This document shows positions 1-8,413 of a stretch of DNA of 64,000 nucleotides, piece by piece. Below the pieces are notes generated by a model that worked only from the letters and a program-made list of their open reading frames with translations, was not told where the DNA came from and searched no databases. A program made the position numbers and the translations under genes. How positions within the stretch are numbered: position 1 is the first letter of the stretch; each line of letters begins with the position of its first letter. The DNA is from Cytobacillus pseudoceanisediminis (lineage in GTDB: Bacteria; Bacillota; Bacilli; Bacillales; Cytobacillaceae): assembly GCF_023516215.1 (NCBI RefSeq), contig NZ_CP097349.1:4368001-4432000 (forward strand). Direction: 5' to 3'.

Positions 1-792
1 AATGCCGGTGAGCTGTTATTGCAGCATTTTATGAAGATGACCAGGGCAAGCTTTTTGGCTAATTTACGTGAAGATTTGAATCCGGAAGTCCTGGATGAAT
101 TCCAGAAGGCAGTGCAATCACACGCTGCGGGCCAGCCTGTTCAGTATATCATCGGCTCTGAAGAATTCTATGGGCGCGCCTTCCAGGTGAATGAAGATGT
201 ACTTATTCCAAGGCCAGAAACGGAAGAACTGGTTTATAACGCTCTGCAGAAGATAAATAAGCTGTTCGGCTCTGTGAATGGACTTGAAATGGCAGACATC
301 GGTACAGGCAGCGGGGCGATTGCCGTTACGATGAAGCTTGAAAAACCGGAATTAAATGTCACGGCCACAGATATCTACGGACCAACCCTTGAACTGGCTG
401 AGAAAAATGCAGAACAGAATGGCTCGGAAATCGATTTTTATCAGGGTGACCTTCTCCAGCCTCTTATTTCAAAAGGGAAGAAATTTGATATCATTCTATC
501 CAATCCTCCATATATACCGGAAAAGGATATCGAGTGGATGTCAGATATAGTTACCGAGCACGAACCGCACCGCGCCCTCTTTGCGGGTGAAGACGGACTG
601 GACTTATACAGGCGCTTCATGGAAGAGCTGCCAGCTGTCATCAAAGACCGTGCCATCATCGGCTTCGAGGTGGGTGCCGGCCAAAGTGAAGCAGTTTCAT
701 TACTCCTGAAGCAGGCATTCCCGCAGGCAAATGTGGAAACAGTCTATGACATTAACGGCAAAGACCGGATGGTTTTTGCGGAAATAGAGTAA
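1..792 (+). CDS. prmC: Peptide chain release factor N5-glutamine methyltransferase PrmC (5' end outside window)
   Basis: Methylates the glutamine of the GGQ motif of release factors RF1 and RF2 using S-adenosylmethionine, in the cytoplasm. The reading frame is open from base 1 (first residues [10 protein letters not shown]), so the start lies upstream and roughly 25 residues are missing compared with the usual length of about 285. The SAM-binding motif DIGTGSGA (around residue 99) and the substrate-glutamine motif NPPY (around residue 168, encoded near base 502) are both intact. It is followed at once by a terminator and then spoIIR, the usual Bacillus order. The family assignment is secure. 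Confidence 0.95.
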   Translation, partial: NAGELLLQHFMKMTRASFLANLREDLNPEVLDEFQKAVQSHAAGQPVQYIIGSEEFYGRAFQVNEDVLIPRPETEELVYNALQKINKLFGSVNGLEMADIGTGSGAIAVTMKLEKPELNVTATDIYGPTLELAEKNAEQNGSEIDFYQGDLLQPLISKGKKFDIILSNPPYIPEKDIEWMSDIVTEHEPHRALFAGEDGLDLYRRFMEELPAVIKDRAIIGFEVGAGQSEAVSLLLKQAFPQANVETVYDINGKDRMVFAEIE

Positions 793-796
793 CACA

Positions 797-818
797 GCCG
801 CCGGCATGGCGGTTTTTT
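797..818 (+). terminator. Intrinsic terminator after prmC
   Basis: A CCGCC/GGCGG stem with a 5-base loop is followed by TTTTTT. Confidence 0.8.
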
Positions 819-926
819 ATTAGGTGAGAGGCACTGCATCAGAATACTATAAAAAAATTTAATTTTAATAGTTTAAGATTCTGGCAACCTGTCCACACTG
901 TGGATAGTGAAGGGATGGTGCCGGAA

Positions 927-1604
927 ATGATGAATACAAAAACGATTGTGAAATTATATGTACTGATTTTATCCTTAGGAACCATTTTAAGTTTATATAT
1001 ACCGCAAACAGAAGTGACGGCAGATGAGCCGATGGTCATACCAAGTGAGGCAATCAGGCTGCGCATTCTGGCCAACAGCGATAATGAAGAAGACCAGGCG
1101 ATTAAGAGGAAAGTAAGGGACGCAATAAATGCAGAGATCACTGAGTGGGTGGCAGATTTAACTTCAATCGAAGATGCACGTGAACTGATCCAGTCCAGAT
1201 TGCCTGAGATTCAAAAGATTGCAGAAGAAGTTGTAGCTGATGAAGGATCTGATCAGAAAGTAAATGCCGACTTTGGAAAAGTCAGCTTCCCGACGAAATT
1301 ATACGGACAGTTTTTATATCCGGCTGGCGAATACGAAGCGATCTTGATCACTCTTGGCGAAGGAAAAGGAGCCAACTGGTGGTGTGTGCTTTTCCCTCCT
1401 CTTTGCTTCCTTGATTTCTCAAACGGTGTGGCTGTAAGCGAAGGCTTTGAAGAAGGAGAAAAGAAGGGAGAAGTAAAAGCAGAAGAAATCGCTGCTGATA
1501 CAGATTCCGAAAAAGAAACAGCACCTGTTTATACAGAAGAAGATGAAGAACCTGTGGAAGTAAAATTCTTTTTAGCTGAAATATGGGAGAAAATCTTCGG
1601 TTAG
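927..1604 (+). CDS. spoIIR: Stage II sporulation protein R
   Basis: SpoIIR is made in the forespore and secreted to the intermembrane space, where it triggers SpoIIGA to process pro-sigma-E in the mother cell. The 225-residue product has an N-terminal signal/transmembrane segment (about residues 7-26), a conserved core containing IRLRILANSD and FGKVSFPTKLYGQ, and the Cys-containing stretch NWWCVLFPPLCF. The C-terminus is a Glu/Lys-rich tail. The start is placed at the ATG at 927 (a second ATG follows at 930) because AGGGATGG lies 9 bases upstream. The expected sigma-F promoter was not identified with confidence. Confidence 0.93.
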   Translation: MMNTKTIVKLYVLILSLGTILSLYIPQTEVTADEPMVIPSEAIRLRILANSDNEEDQAIKRKVRDAINAEITEWVADLTSIEDARELIQSRLPEIQKIAEEVVADEGSDQKVNADFGKVSFPTKLYGQFLYPAGEYEAILITLGEGKGANWWCVLFPPLCFLDFSNGVAVSEGFEEGEKKGEVKAEEIAADTDSEKETAPVYTEEDEEPVEVKFFLAEIWEKIFG

Positions 1605-1701
1605 TCCTTGCTGCAGAGCGAGGTCTTCCTTTTTAGAATCATTATAAAAACTGGAAATCAAATTACATTTAAGACAAGCATTTAACATCTTCTTTTCATG
1701 C

Positions 1702-1726
1702 GTTTGATTCTACTAAAAACGGATAT
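1702..1726 (+). promoter_or_regulatory. Probable sigma-B promoter of the KGG-repeat gene
   Basis: GTTTGA (1702-1707), a 13-base spacer, and GGATAT (1721-1726) closely match the sigma-B consensus GTTTAA-N13/15-GGGWAW. The site lies about 50 bases upstream of a gsiB-like general stress gene, a family that is sigma-B controlled in B. subtilis. Confidence 0.65.
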
Positions 1727-1774
1727 TTAAAGTAGTGTAACAACAAAACATAAACAAAAAGGAGATGAAAGATA

Positions 1775-2155
1775 ATGGCTAAAAACAACAATAATAACAA
1801 CGATAAAATGTCTCGTGAGGAAAGGGGACGCATGGGTGGAGAAGCAACAAGCCGCAACCATGATAAGGAATTCTATCAGGAAATAGGCCAAAAGGGCGGA
1901 GAAGCAACAAGCCAGAACCATGACAAGGAATTCTATCAGGAAATAGGCCAAAAAGGCGGAGAAGCAACAGCGGAAAATCATGATAGTGAATTCTATCAGG
2001 AGATTGGCCAAAAAGGCGGAGAAGCGACAGCGGAAAATCATGACAAGGAATTCTATCAGGAAATTGGACGCAAAGGCGGAGAAGCAACAAGTGAAAACCA
2101 TGACCGCGATTTCTACGAAGAAATCGGCAGAAAAGGCGGCAACTCGAACGACTAA
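1775..2155 (+). CDS. KGG-repeat general stress protein (GsiB-like)
   Basis: A 126-residue, highly hydrophilic protein made of five 20-residue units of the form GGEATxxNHDxEFYQEIGxK, preceded by an Asn-rich start (MAKNNNNNN) and ending in KGGNSND. The units belong to the KGG (stress-induced bacterial acidophilic repeat) family, of which B. subtilis GsiB is the type; such proteins resemble plant LEA proteins and are thought to protect against desiccation or osmotic stress. A strong AAGGAGATG site (1759-1767) fixes the start. It sits alone between a probable sigma-B promoter and its own terminator. Whether it is the orthologue of GsiB or a paralogue cannot be told here. Confidence 0.88.
   Translation: MAKNNNNNNDKMSREERGRMGGEATSRNHDKEFYQEIGQKGGEATSQNHDKEFYQEIGQKGGEATAENHDSEFYQEIGQKGGEATAENHDKEFYQEIGRKGGEATSENHDRDFYEEIGRKGGNSND
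1835..2134 (+). repeat. Five in-frame 60-bp tandem repeats
   Basis: Exactly 60-base period, each unit coding one 20-residue KGG repeat; units differ mainly at third positions and in the TSR/TSQ/TAE/TSE variants. No unit breaks the frame. Confidence 0.9.
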
Positions 2156-2191
2156 ACCCGCCGCAGAAAAATTGCATATGATAGTAATATA

Positions 2192-2232
2192 AACACGGCA
2201 GCGGAATTCAAACAGCTGCCGTGTTTTGTTTT
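2192..2232 (+). terminator. Intrinsic terminator of the KGG-repeat gene
   Basis: An 11-bp stem AACACGGCAGC / GCTGCCGTGTT is followed by TTGTTTT. Confidence 0.85.
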
Positions 2233-2339
2233 ACAATAATCTTTCTTTCTCTCACATCCTGAAATATTTTTCAAATCTAGTTCTACTTTTTCTATTTTTT
2301 CATATTCATAGAGTGACAATTAGAAAATGGGGTGAAGAA

Positions 2340-2786
2340 ATGGAAACAGGTGTAGTGAGATGTGCTGATGCTTCAGATGTGGAGAATCTGGCATCTTTTC
2401 TGGAATCGGCAAACTTAAGTACGGATGGGATAAGGGAAGCAATCGAATATTTTTTGATTATGGAGAGTGATTCCGGGGATATTAAGGCTACCCTGGGAAT
2501 TGAACCCCATGGAAAGATTGGTCTTTTGAGATCACTTGTGATGACATCCACAGCATCAGAAAAAGATCTATTTATTTTGTTTGAGCAAATATTATTGCTG
2601 GCAAGGGATCGGGGCATGGAATCCTTATATCTCGCATCAAATAAAAGAAACTCGCTGGCATTTTTCAGCCTGCTTGGCTTTAAACAGGAAGAAACAGCCC
2701 ACTTGCCGGAAGTTTTATTCGAGTCGGAGCATGTTAAGCATATCATGACTGTGGATAACTCTTTCTTTTTGAAATTATCCATGTGA
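2340..2786 (+). CDS. GNAT-family N-acetyltransferase (YwlB-like)
   Basis: A 148-residue protein with the outline of a GNAT acetyltransferase: an N-terminal VRCADASDVENLASFL segment (typical beta1-alpha1), a central strand KIGLLRSLVM where acetyl-CoA-binding GNATs carry their V/I-x-V region, and a C-terminal YLASNKRNSLAFFSLLGF motif characteristic of the fold. The canonical Q/RxxGxG/A loop is degenerate, so catalysis is uncertain. The start at 2340 is preferred because GGGGTGA lies 5 bases upstream; an in-frame extension to 2226 reads through an AT-rich stretch with no ribosome site. Its place between spoIIR and ywlC matches ywlB of B. subtilis. Substrate unknown. Confidence 0.8.
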   Translation: METGVVRCADASDVENLASFLESANLSTDGIREAIEYFLIMESDSGDIKATLGIEPHGKIGLLRSLVMTSTASEKDLFILFEQILLLARDRGMESLYLASNKRNSLAFFSLLGFKQEETAHLPEVLFESEHVKHIMTVDNSFFLKLSM

Positions 2787-2807
2787 ATTGTGGGTATCTT
2801 GCTAAAG

Positions 2808-3021
2808 TTATACACAAATCCCTCTTATTTATACACAATTTGTGGATAAGACTTGAGTTATCCAGCTTCTTCTACTATACTTTCCAAAGGAATGTTCAAA
2901 AAAATGTCGAAAACATAGGAATTTTGACAGCAAAAAAACATTTTTTGTGAAGGTGGATAACAATGATTACAAAAAGATGGTCGGTGGATAACAGTGTGGA
3001 TAAAGAAGATAGTTATTCACA
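2808..3021. other. DnaA-box cluster at the ywlC start
   Basis: Seven DnaA boxes with at most one mismatch to TTATCCACA occur in 214 bases. They are TTATACACA at 2808 and 2829; TGTGGATAA (perfect, reverse) at 2841 and 2995; GGTGGATAA at 2952 and 2983; and TTATTCACA at 3013. Weaker ones lie at 2775 and 2858. The cluster spans the ywlC promoter region and its first 20 codons. In B. subtilis, ywlC is one of the loci known to carry a DnaA-box cluster that limits replication initiation; here the cluster is seen directly, its function is inferred. Confidence 0.8.
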
Positions 3022-4004
3022 GTGTTCACAAGCTGCCGATCTGTTAAAAAAATGAAGTGGTCGCTTTCCCCACAGAAACCGTATATGGATTAGGCGGGAA
3101 TGCGGAAAATGATGAAGCGGTCAGAAAAATATTTGAGGCGAAGGGACGTCCGAGTGATAATCCCCTGATTATTCATATTGCTGACAAAGGCAAGCTTGAT
3201 GCTTTTGTAACCGAAATTCCGCAAAATGCGCAGGCGCTCATGGATCGATTTTGGCCGGGACCGCTTACGCTCATTTTTAATCTAAAGGAAGGTGTTCTTT
3301 CCCATTATGCAACGGCAGATTTATCTACAGTTGCTGTGAGAATGCCTGATCATCCAGTAGCCCTGGCGCTGCTGAATAAAACAGGATTGCCAATTGCCGC
3401 TCCAAGTGCGAATCGCTCGGGAAGGCCCAGTCCGACAACGGCTGACCATGTGTGGGAAGACTTGAATGGAAGAATAGCTGGATTAGTGGATGGAGGTCCG
3501 ACAGGCGTTGGCGTGGAATCCACCGTAGTGGATTGTACAGGTGATGTGCCTGTCATCTTAAGGCCAGGCGGCATTACGAGAGAACAGCTTGAAGAGGCTG
3601 TAGGCGAGATCATCGTAGATCCTGCATTAGCGGATGAAAGCCAGGCGCCAAAATCTCCCGGCATGAAATACCGTCACTATGCGCCGGATGCTCCGCTTTA
3701 TCTAGTAGAAGGAACAAAAGAAGACATCCAGTATTTTGTTGAGGATAAAAAGAAGGAAGGCCTTTCTGTGGGGGTTCTGACAACATCGGAAAACCTGGAA
3801 TTTTATCGCGCTGATTTTATCTATGCCTGCGGACAGCGGGATAAGCTTGAAACCGTGGCCAGCTCGCTCTATGAAGCATTAAGATACTTCAACACAACAA
3901 ATGCTGATATTATTTTCTGTGAGATGTTCCCGGGTGAAGGTGTCGGGCACGCAATCATGAACCGCCTGATGAAAGCAGCAGGACACAGGGTCATTAGGAG
4001 ATAG
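2963..4004 (+). CDS. ywlC: L-threonylcarbamoyladenylate synthase YwlC/Sua5 (single-base frameshift)
   Basis: Forms threonylcarbamoyl-AMP from threonine, bicarbonate and ATP for the t6A37 modification of ANN-decoding tRNAs. The true start is the ATG at 2963 (MITKRWSVDN, with GAAGGTGG upstream), matching the MKTKRW start known for B. subtilis YwlC. The frame breaks at the A-run 3046-3052, which gives TGA at 3053; reading resumes as NEVVAFPTETVYGLGG. One base too many (or two too few) in that run explains it. Downstream are the full YrdC domain (AFPTETVYGLG, KGRPSDNPLIIH, PSANRSGRPSPT) and the C-terminal Sua5 domain starting near SPGMKYRHYAP. Total about 346 residues when repaired. Probably a sequencing error because the function is near-essential. 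Confidence 0.9.
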
Positions 4005-4010
4005 ATAATG

Positions 4011-4044
4011 AAACCGTTTCGTCATGAGGCGGTTTTTTGTTTTG
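4011..4044 (+). terminator. Intrinsic terminator after ywlC
   Basis: A 10-bp stem AAACCGTTTC / GAGGCGGTTT (with G-U pairs) around loop GTCAT, followed by a T-rich run. Confidence 0.75.
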
Positions 4045-4115
4045 GAAAACGGTCGGCATTCTAAAACCGTCTGGACGTGCATATGCTGAATTAGCAAGTC
4101 CAAGGAGGCGGAAAA

Positions 4116-4667
4116 ATGTCTGTAATGATCGGGGAAATTTTAACACTGGCTCTAATGGCATTCGCATTGGGGATGGATGCCTTTTCGGTAGGTCTTGGCA
4201 TGGGGATGTACAAACTCCGCCTCAGACAAATAGCAAAAATCGGCATCACCATTGGACTTTTCCATGTATGGATGCCTTTATTGGGAATGATAGCAGGCCG
4301 ATTTCTATCAAATACATTCGGAGCCATTGCCGGTTATGCAGGCGGGGGATTGCTCCTTTTATTAGGTGTGCAGATGATTTGGTCAAGCTTCAGGGATGAT
4401 GAAGACAGCTTAATCACCCCTGTGGGCATAGGGCTGATGATTTTTGCCTTGAGCGTCAGCCTTGATAGTTTTTCAGTAGGCCTCAGCCTCGGAATCTACG
4501 GTGCCAAAACCTTGCTTGTGCTCGTGTTCTTCGGAGCCGGGGCGACCATCCTCACATGGGCTGGCCTCCTCACTGGCAGGAAGGTACAAAGCTGGATCGG
4601 CTCCTACAGCGAGGCGCTCGGTGGTGCCATCCTCCTTGCCTTCGGGGTAAAACTCTTATTTTTATAA
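4116..4667 (+). CDS. mntP: Manganese efflux pump MntP
   Basis: A 183-residue inner-membrane protein with six predicted transmembrane segments built as two homologous halves. The two signature motifs are [14 protein letters not shown] (residues about 17-30) and the second-half counterpart [14 protein letters not shown], each with the conserved membrane-embedded Asp. This is the MntP (formerly UPF0059/YebN) family, which exports Mn2+; B. subtilis YwlD occupies the same place between ywlC and ywlE. The start is supported by AGGAGGCGG 6 bases upstream. A yybP-ykoY manganese riboswitch would be a natural regulator, but the short leader shows no room for one. Own terminator follows. Confidence 0.93.
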   Translation: MSVMIGEILTLALMAFALGMDAFSVGLGMGMYKLRLRQIAKIGITIGLFHVWMPLLGMIAGRFLSNTFGAIAGYAGGGLLLLLGVQMIWSSFRDDEDSLITPVGIGLMIFALSVSLDSFSVGLSLGIYGAKTLLVLVFFGAGATILTWAGLLTGRKVQSWIGSYSEALGGAILLAFGVKLLFL

Positions 4668-4708
4668 AAGTGAGCCTGTGTTTAAATGTTAATATTTTGT
4701 GAAAAATG

Positions 4709-4740
4709 GAAAGGGTGCGGGTCGCCCTTTTTCTTTTTTT
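4709..4740 (+). terminator. Intrinsic terminator after mntP
   Basis: AAAGGG...CCCTTT hairpin followed by TTCTTTTTTT. Confidence 0.75.
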
Positions 4741-4857
4741 GCAAGGGAGCTATAGGTGTTATGGGAATTTTGACTTATAATGTAAGAAAAGTGCAAACTG
4801 AAATATTTGAATAAAATTTTATGGTTATAGACCGATATATAAGGAGGGAGTATCTCT

Positions 4858-5298
4858 GTGACAAAAATATTATTTGTATGTACAGGAAATACTTGCAGAA
4901 GCCCGATGGCAGAAGCCATTTTAAAAAGCAAATCGCTCCCGGGTGTAGAAGTGAAATCGGCTGGAGTCTTTGCAGCAGACGGCAGCGAGGCGTCCCCGCA
5001 TACAAAAAGTGTGCTGGAGGAGCATGGGATACCGCTGCAGCATCAGTCTTCCAGTATGAGTAAAGAGTTAATTGACTGGGCGACCTATATTTTAACAATG
5101 ACAGCCGGCCACAAAAATACCGTTCTGTCCATGTTTCCTGATGCGGGAGACAAAACCTTCACACTAAAAGAGTTTGCCGGAGCCGCGGGAGATATTATCG
5201 ATCCATATGGGGGACCGGTTGAGATATATAGAAATACATTTAAAGATCTGACAGAAGCGATTGAACAAATGTTGGATCGCGTAAAGAGACCAGATTAA
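4858..5298 (+). CDS. ywlE: Protein-arginine phosphatase YwlE
   Basis: Low-molecular-weight protein tyrosine phosphatase fold that removes phosphate from arginine residues marked by the McsB kinase, opposing ClpCP degradation tagging and heat-shock control. The P-loop CTGNTCRS runs from Cys8 to Ser15; Thr12, in the position that gives arginine over tyrosine specificity in YwlE, is present, as is the general-acid Asp115 in IIDPYGG. Length is 146 residues, close to the family norm of about 150. The start is GTG at 4858 with AAGGAGGGAG 8 bases upstream. It leads a short operon with the chemoreceptor 16 bases downstream. Confidence 0.95.
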   Translation: MTKILFVCTGNTCRSPMAEAILKSKSLPGVEVKSAGVFAADGSEASPHTKSVLEEHGIPLQHQSSSMSKELIDWATYILTMTAGHKNTVLSMFPDAGDKTFTLKEFAGAAGDIIDPYGGPVEIYRNTFKDLTEAIEQMLDRVKRPD

Positions 5299-5314
5299 TC
5301 AGGGGGACAACATA

Positions 5315-6610
5315 ATGGGGGAGAAAAAGGGCTATAAGTTTGGCCTTAGGAAAAAGCTCGTATTCTTTATCACATCGCTGGCCATCATTACATACACCAC
5401 AAGTGCCATATTTCTTTACTTTCTATTTCCTGGTATTGAAGAAATGCTTCCATTTGGAGAGGCTGTTTTTACTATTATAACTTTAGGAATGGGTATTTTT
5501 TGGTCAGGTGTTCTTGCTTTTTTTGCTGCAGGTTTCATTATCAAACCTTTACAGAAACTTGAAAAAACGGCACTCATGGCTGCCAATGGCGATATCGGCC
5601 AGGACGCAGAGCTTTCCAAGTCAGATGATGAAATCCGTTCATTGGGCATTGCATTCAATCATATGCTTTTCAATTTAAGGGATATGGTCCATAAAATTGA
5701 CGAGAATTTTAGAGAAACGAATGAAAAGGTCATTGCGATGTCTTCCGAGTCTTCAGCAGCTGCAGAGCAGGCAGATTCGATTGCTAGAACCATTAGCGAA
5801 ATTTCCCAGGGAGCAGATAGTTCTGCGGTTTCCATTCAATCAACAGCTGAATCAATGGAAGATGTCCTGAGAATTGCTCAGGAGGTCCAGGATACAGCAA
5901 AAGCATCACAAAATGTTTCCGGCGAAATGGTTCAGGACTTGATGGAATCAAAGAAAGTGATCCATTCACTTATTTCAGGTATAGAAAAATTGGCCCGCGA
6001 TAATGAGGAATCATTGCAGACAGTGAAGCGCCTTGAACAAAATGCCGTGAAAGTGGAGCAGATTATTCAGCTTGTCGGTGATATTGCAGCGCAGACTAAC
6101 CTTCTTGCTTTAAATGCTTCCATTGAAGCAGCCCGTGAGGGGGACCATGGCAAAGGGTTCGCCGTAGTCGCTGAGGAAGTGCGTAAACTTGCAGATGAAA
6201 GTGCACAGGCAGTGCAGGGCATCTCAGAATTGATAAAAAACATTCAGGAAGAGGTCCGCAATGTTGTTACGCAAATCTCTTATCAAGTGGAGACTGCTAA
6301 TAATGAAGTGAAAAAGGGGACGAAAACAAACGAAGTGATTGAAGAAATGGCGAAAGTGGTCAATGAAATGGCTGCATCTGTGTCTGCTATTTCAGGCTTG
6401 GTTGATAACCAGATGGAGGGAATACAGCTTACATCCACACAATCCCAGGAAGTTGCGGCGATTGCTGAAGAAACATCAGCAGGCGCACAGGAGGTTTCAG
6501 CAGCCACTCAGCATCAGACTGCTGTGATTGGAAATGTAGAAAGACTGGCCATCGAGCTTAAAGAACAAGCGGAAAAATTAAATAGCACAATTACTAAGTT
6601 TAAACTTTAA
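5315..6610 (+). CDS. Methyl-accepting chemotaxis-type protein without an extracellular sensor domain
   Basis: A 431-residue transducer. Two transmembrane segments (about residues 14-37 and 48-74) are separated by only about 12 extracellular residues, so no periplasmic-type ligand domain exists. A HAMP domain (about 74-128, starting [12 protein letters not shown]) and a long coiled-coil signalling domain follow. The hairpin tip carrying [19 protein letters not shown] and [15 protein letters not shown] lies around residues 256-300. There is no C-terminal pentapeptide tether. It probably senses something at or in the membrane, or cytoplasmic state. Relative to B. subtilis it is an insertion between ywlE and rpiB. 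Start ATG with AGGGGGACA upstream. Which chemotaxis or other pathway it feeds is not shown here. Confidence 0.9.
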   Translation: MGEKKGYKFGLRKKLVFFITSLAIITYTTSAIFLYFLFPGIEEMLPFGEAVFTIITLGMGIFWSGVLAFFAAGFIIKPLQKLEKTALMAANGDIGQDAELSKSDDEIRSLGIAFNHMLFNLRDMVHKIDENFRETNEKVIAMSSESSAAAEQADSIARTISEISQGADSSAVSIQSTAESMEDVLRIAQEVQDTAKASQNVSGEMVQDLMESKKVIHSLISGIEKLARDNEESLQTVKRLEQNAVKVEQIIQLVGDIAAQTNLLALNASIEAAREGDHGKGFAVVAEEVRKLADESAQAVQGISELIKNIQEEVRNVVTQISYQVETANNEVKKGTKTNEVIEEMAKVVNEMAASVSAISGLVDNQMEGIQLTSTQSQEVAAIAEETSAGAQEVSAATQHQTAVIGNVERLAIELKEQAEKLNSTITKFKL

Positions 6611-6640
6611 GGGAGCCCAAAATGCAGCTCCCTTTCTTTA
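6611..6640 (+). terminator. Intrinsic terminator after the chemoreceptor gene
   Basis: GGGAGC / GCTCCC stem followed by TTTCTTTAT. Confidence 0.75.
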
Positions 6641-6714
6641 TATTTTCAATGTTTTGTGTCAAAATAAAAGCATAATGTCAAAATTAAGCGGGCTTCAAAC
6701 AGGAGGGTTTCATA

Positions 6715-7155
6715 ATGAAAATTGCAATTGCATCAGACCATGGCGGACTTAATCTCCGCGAGGAAATCAAAAGCCTAATGGATGAAATGAACATTGAGTA
6801 TGAGGATTTCGGCTGTGAATGCGAAACTTCAGTAGATTATCCGGATTATGCATTGCCTGTTGCTGAAAAGGTAGCAGGAGGGGAATTCGATAAAGGCATT
6901 CTGATCTGCGGGACGGGGATTGGCATGAGCATCTCCGCTAACAAAGTGAAGGGAATTCGCTGTGCGCTTGTGCATGATGTATTCAGTGCCAAAGCAACCC
7001 GTGAACATAATGACAGCAACATCCTCGCTATGGGTGAACGAGTGATTGGCCCAGGCCTGGCTCGTGAAATTGCAAAAGTGTGGCTTTCAACGGAATTTGA
7101 AGGCGGCCGCCATGAAAACCGTGTAGGAAAGATTACAGCTTACGAAACGAAGTGA
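6715..7155 (+). CDS. rpiB: Ribose-5-phosphate isomerase B
   Basis: Interconverts ribose 5-phosphate and ribulose 5-phosphate in the pentose phosphate pathway; cytoplasmic dimer. Full-length (146 residues) RpiB/LacA family: N-terminal [11 protein letters not shown], the active-site Cys in [11 protein letters not shown] (about Cys65), the HD-containing [18 protein letters not shown] segment with phosphate-binding residues, and the C-terminal [11 protein letters not shown]. The start has AGGAGGG 8 bases upstream. It corresponds to ywlF and is followed 22 bases later by ywlG, as in B. subtilis. Confidence 0.95.
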   Translation: MKIAIASDHGGLNLREEIKSLMDEMNIEYEDFGCECETSVDYPDYALPVAEKVAGGEFDKGILICGTGIGMSISANKVKGIRCALVHDVFSAKATREHNDSNILAMGERVIGPGLAREIAKVWLSTEFEGGRHENRVGKITAYETK

Positions 7156-7177
7156 ATCTTCCGAAAGGGTGAGCATT

Positions 7178-7744
7178 TTGATTGAACAATGGAAAAAAGA
7201 ACTGGATATAATCATTCGTGAATTTAGCGAACAAGTACTTCTAAGAGAAAAGCATATTATAGTAGTTGGCTGCAGCACAAGTGAAGTGGCCGGGAAAAGT
7301 ATCGGCACAGCCGGAACGGAACAAGTGGCTGAAATGATTTTTGAACGTCTGGACAAGCTCCACAAGGATACGGGGGCAGCTCTCGCCTTTCAATGCTGTG
7401 AACATTTGAACAGGGCACTCGTAGTTGAGAGGGCTGTTGCTGAAGCAAAAAGCCTGGATGAAGTAACCGTCATCCCTCACCGCACGGCCGGCGGCGCGAT
7501 GGCAGCATATGCCTATGAACACTTCAAAGATCCCGTCATGGTAGAGTTTGTCAAGGCAGATGCGGGAATTGATATCGGCGACACCCTGATCGGCATGCAT
7601 CTGAAGCATGTAGCCGTTCCGATCAGGACCTCACAAAAATCAGTGGGCGAGGCCCACGTCACCATGGCCAAAACCAGGCCGAAACTGATCGGCGGGGCAC
7701 GGGCGATCTATGAACGTAAACCAGAAAATGAATCATGCAGTTAA
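7178..7744 (+). CDS. ywlG: YwlG/TIGR01440 family protein (DUF436)
   Basis: Conserved Firmicutes protein of unknown function, 188 residues from the TTG at 7178. It contains [19 protein letters not shown] near the N-terminus and the later motifs [15 protein letters not shown] and [17 protein letters not shown] prefer TTG 7178 over the upstream in-frame GTG 7169 because GAAAGGG (7163-7169) is 8 bases before 7178 but overlaps 7169. The protein is co-directional with rpiB and ends just before a palindromic terminator repeat. Nothing in the sequence reveals the reaction; the linkage rpiB-ywlG-glyA is ancient in bacilli. Confidence 0.9.
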   Translation: MIEQWKKELDIIIREFSEQVLLREKHIIVVGCSTSEVAGKSIGTAGTEQVAEMIFERLDKLHKDTGAALAFQCCEHLNRALVVERAVAEAKSLDEVTVIPHRTAGGAMAAYAYEHFKDPVMVEFVKADAGIDIGDTLIGMHLKHVAVPIRTSQKSVGEAHVTMAKTRPKLIGGARAIYERKPENESCS

Positions 7745-7753
7745 ACTCTATGG

Positions 7754-7808
7754 GTGACAGGCACCTATACCACTTCATCAAACTGGTATAGGTGCCTGTC
7801 ACTTTTTT
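7754..7808 (+). repeat. 49-bp palindromic repeat, copy 1 (acts as terminator)
   Basis: Perfect 19-bp inverted arms, GTGACAGGCACCTATACCA (7754-7772) and its complement (7784-7802), around an 11-base loop CTTCATCAAAC, then TTTTTT. The same 49 bases, loop included, recur at 9409-9457 on the other side of the sigma-factor pair. Confidence 0.95.
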
Positions 7809-7816
7809 ATGGAACG

Positions 7817-7844
7817 TGTAACATTCAGGAAGGAAGAACGTGTA
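7817..7844 (+). promoter_or_regulatory. Possible ECF-type (autoregulated) promoter
   Basis: TGTAAC (7817-7822), exactly 16 bases, then CGTGTA (7839-7844). This resembles the ECF promoter pattern TGAAAC-N16-CGTC used by SigM/SigX/SigW. It lies 37 bases upstream of the sigma gene, the position expected for autoregulation. One mismatch in each element; functional status inferred. Confidence 0.5.
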
Positions 7845-7880
7845 TAAAGTGCAGCTTTTCTTGAGAAAGGGGAGAAACCG

Positions 7881-8413
7881 TTGAAAGAAAACAGGCGGGA
7901 TAGGCTGGATGATTTATATCGGCATTATGCCAGACCGCTTTATTACTATTTATATAAAATGTCAGGCTCCAAGGAAACAGCGGAGGATTTAACTCAGGAA
8001 ACATTCATTAAGGCAACGATTTCTCTCTCTTTCTATAAACAGGAAGATGTAAGGGCATGGCTATTCAAAGTAGCAAGGAACGCCTATTTGGATGAATGGA
8101 GGAAACGGCAGAGGAGAAAGAAGGTTCCTTTTGCCGGCTATTTATTTTCCAGAGATGAAATGACAAGTCCCTATGGGCTGCCGGAGGATGAAGCATTAAA
8201 TAAAGAATCGAAGAAAAAGTAGCAGACCTTATGAGCTGCCTGCCGGAACAGTATCGGTCCATTTTATATTTAAGAGAATTTGAGTCTTTTAGCTATAGTG
8301 AAATCCAGGAGGCGCTGGATCTATCGGAAAATCAAGTAAAGGTGACACTGCATCGGGCCCGGAAAAAGCTGACACAGCTCGCCGATGAACATTGGAGGGA
8401 AAAACATGACTGA
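7881..8413 (+). CDS. ECF RNA polymerase sigma factor, SigM-like (single-base frameshift)
   Basis: Group IV sigma factor of about 177 residues. Region 2 is in the first part (LDDLYRHYARPLYYYLYKM, then GSKETAEDLTQETFIKA, then AWLFKVARNAYLDEWRKRQRR). Region 4 is in the second part (LPEQYRSILYLREFESFSYSEIQEAL, then ENQVKVTLHRARKKL). The frame breaks at the A-run 8214-8218; one extra A restores ESKKKVADLMSCLPEQY. Start TTG at 7881 with AAAGGGGAG upstream. The next gene overlaps by 8 bases and encodes a membrane anti-sigma factor, supporting a membrane-stress role like SigM-YhdL. Likely a sequencing error, not a decayed gene. Confidence 0.88.

Noticed and set aside
1779..2177. Minus-strand frames opposite the KGG gene
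   Set aside because: Their repeats merely mirror the coding repeats of the plus strand.
8214..8218. Programmed frameshift in the sigma gene
   Set aside because: The run is only five A with no supporting signals, and the same kind of loss occurs throughout the window, so error is simpler.
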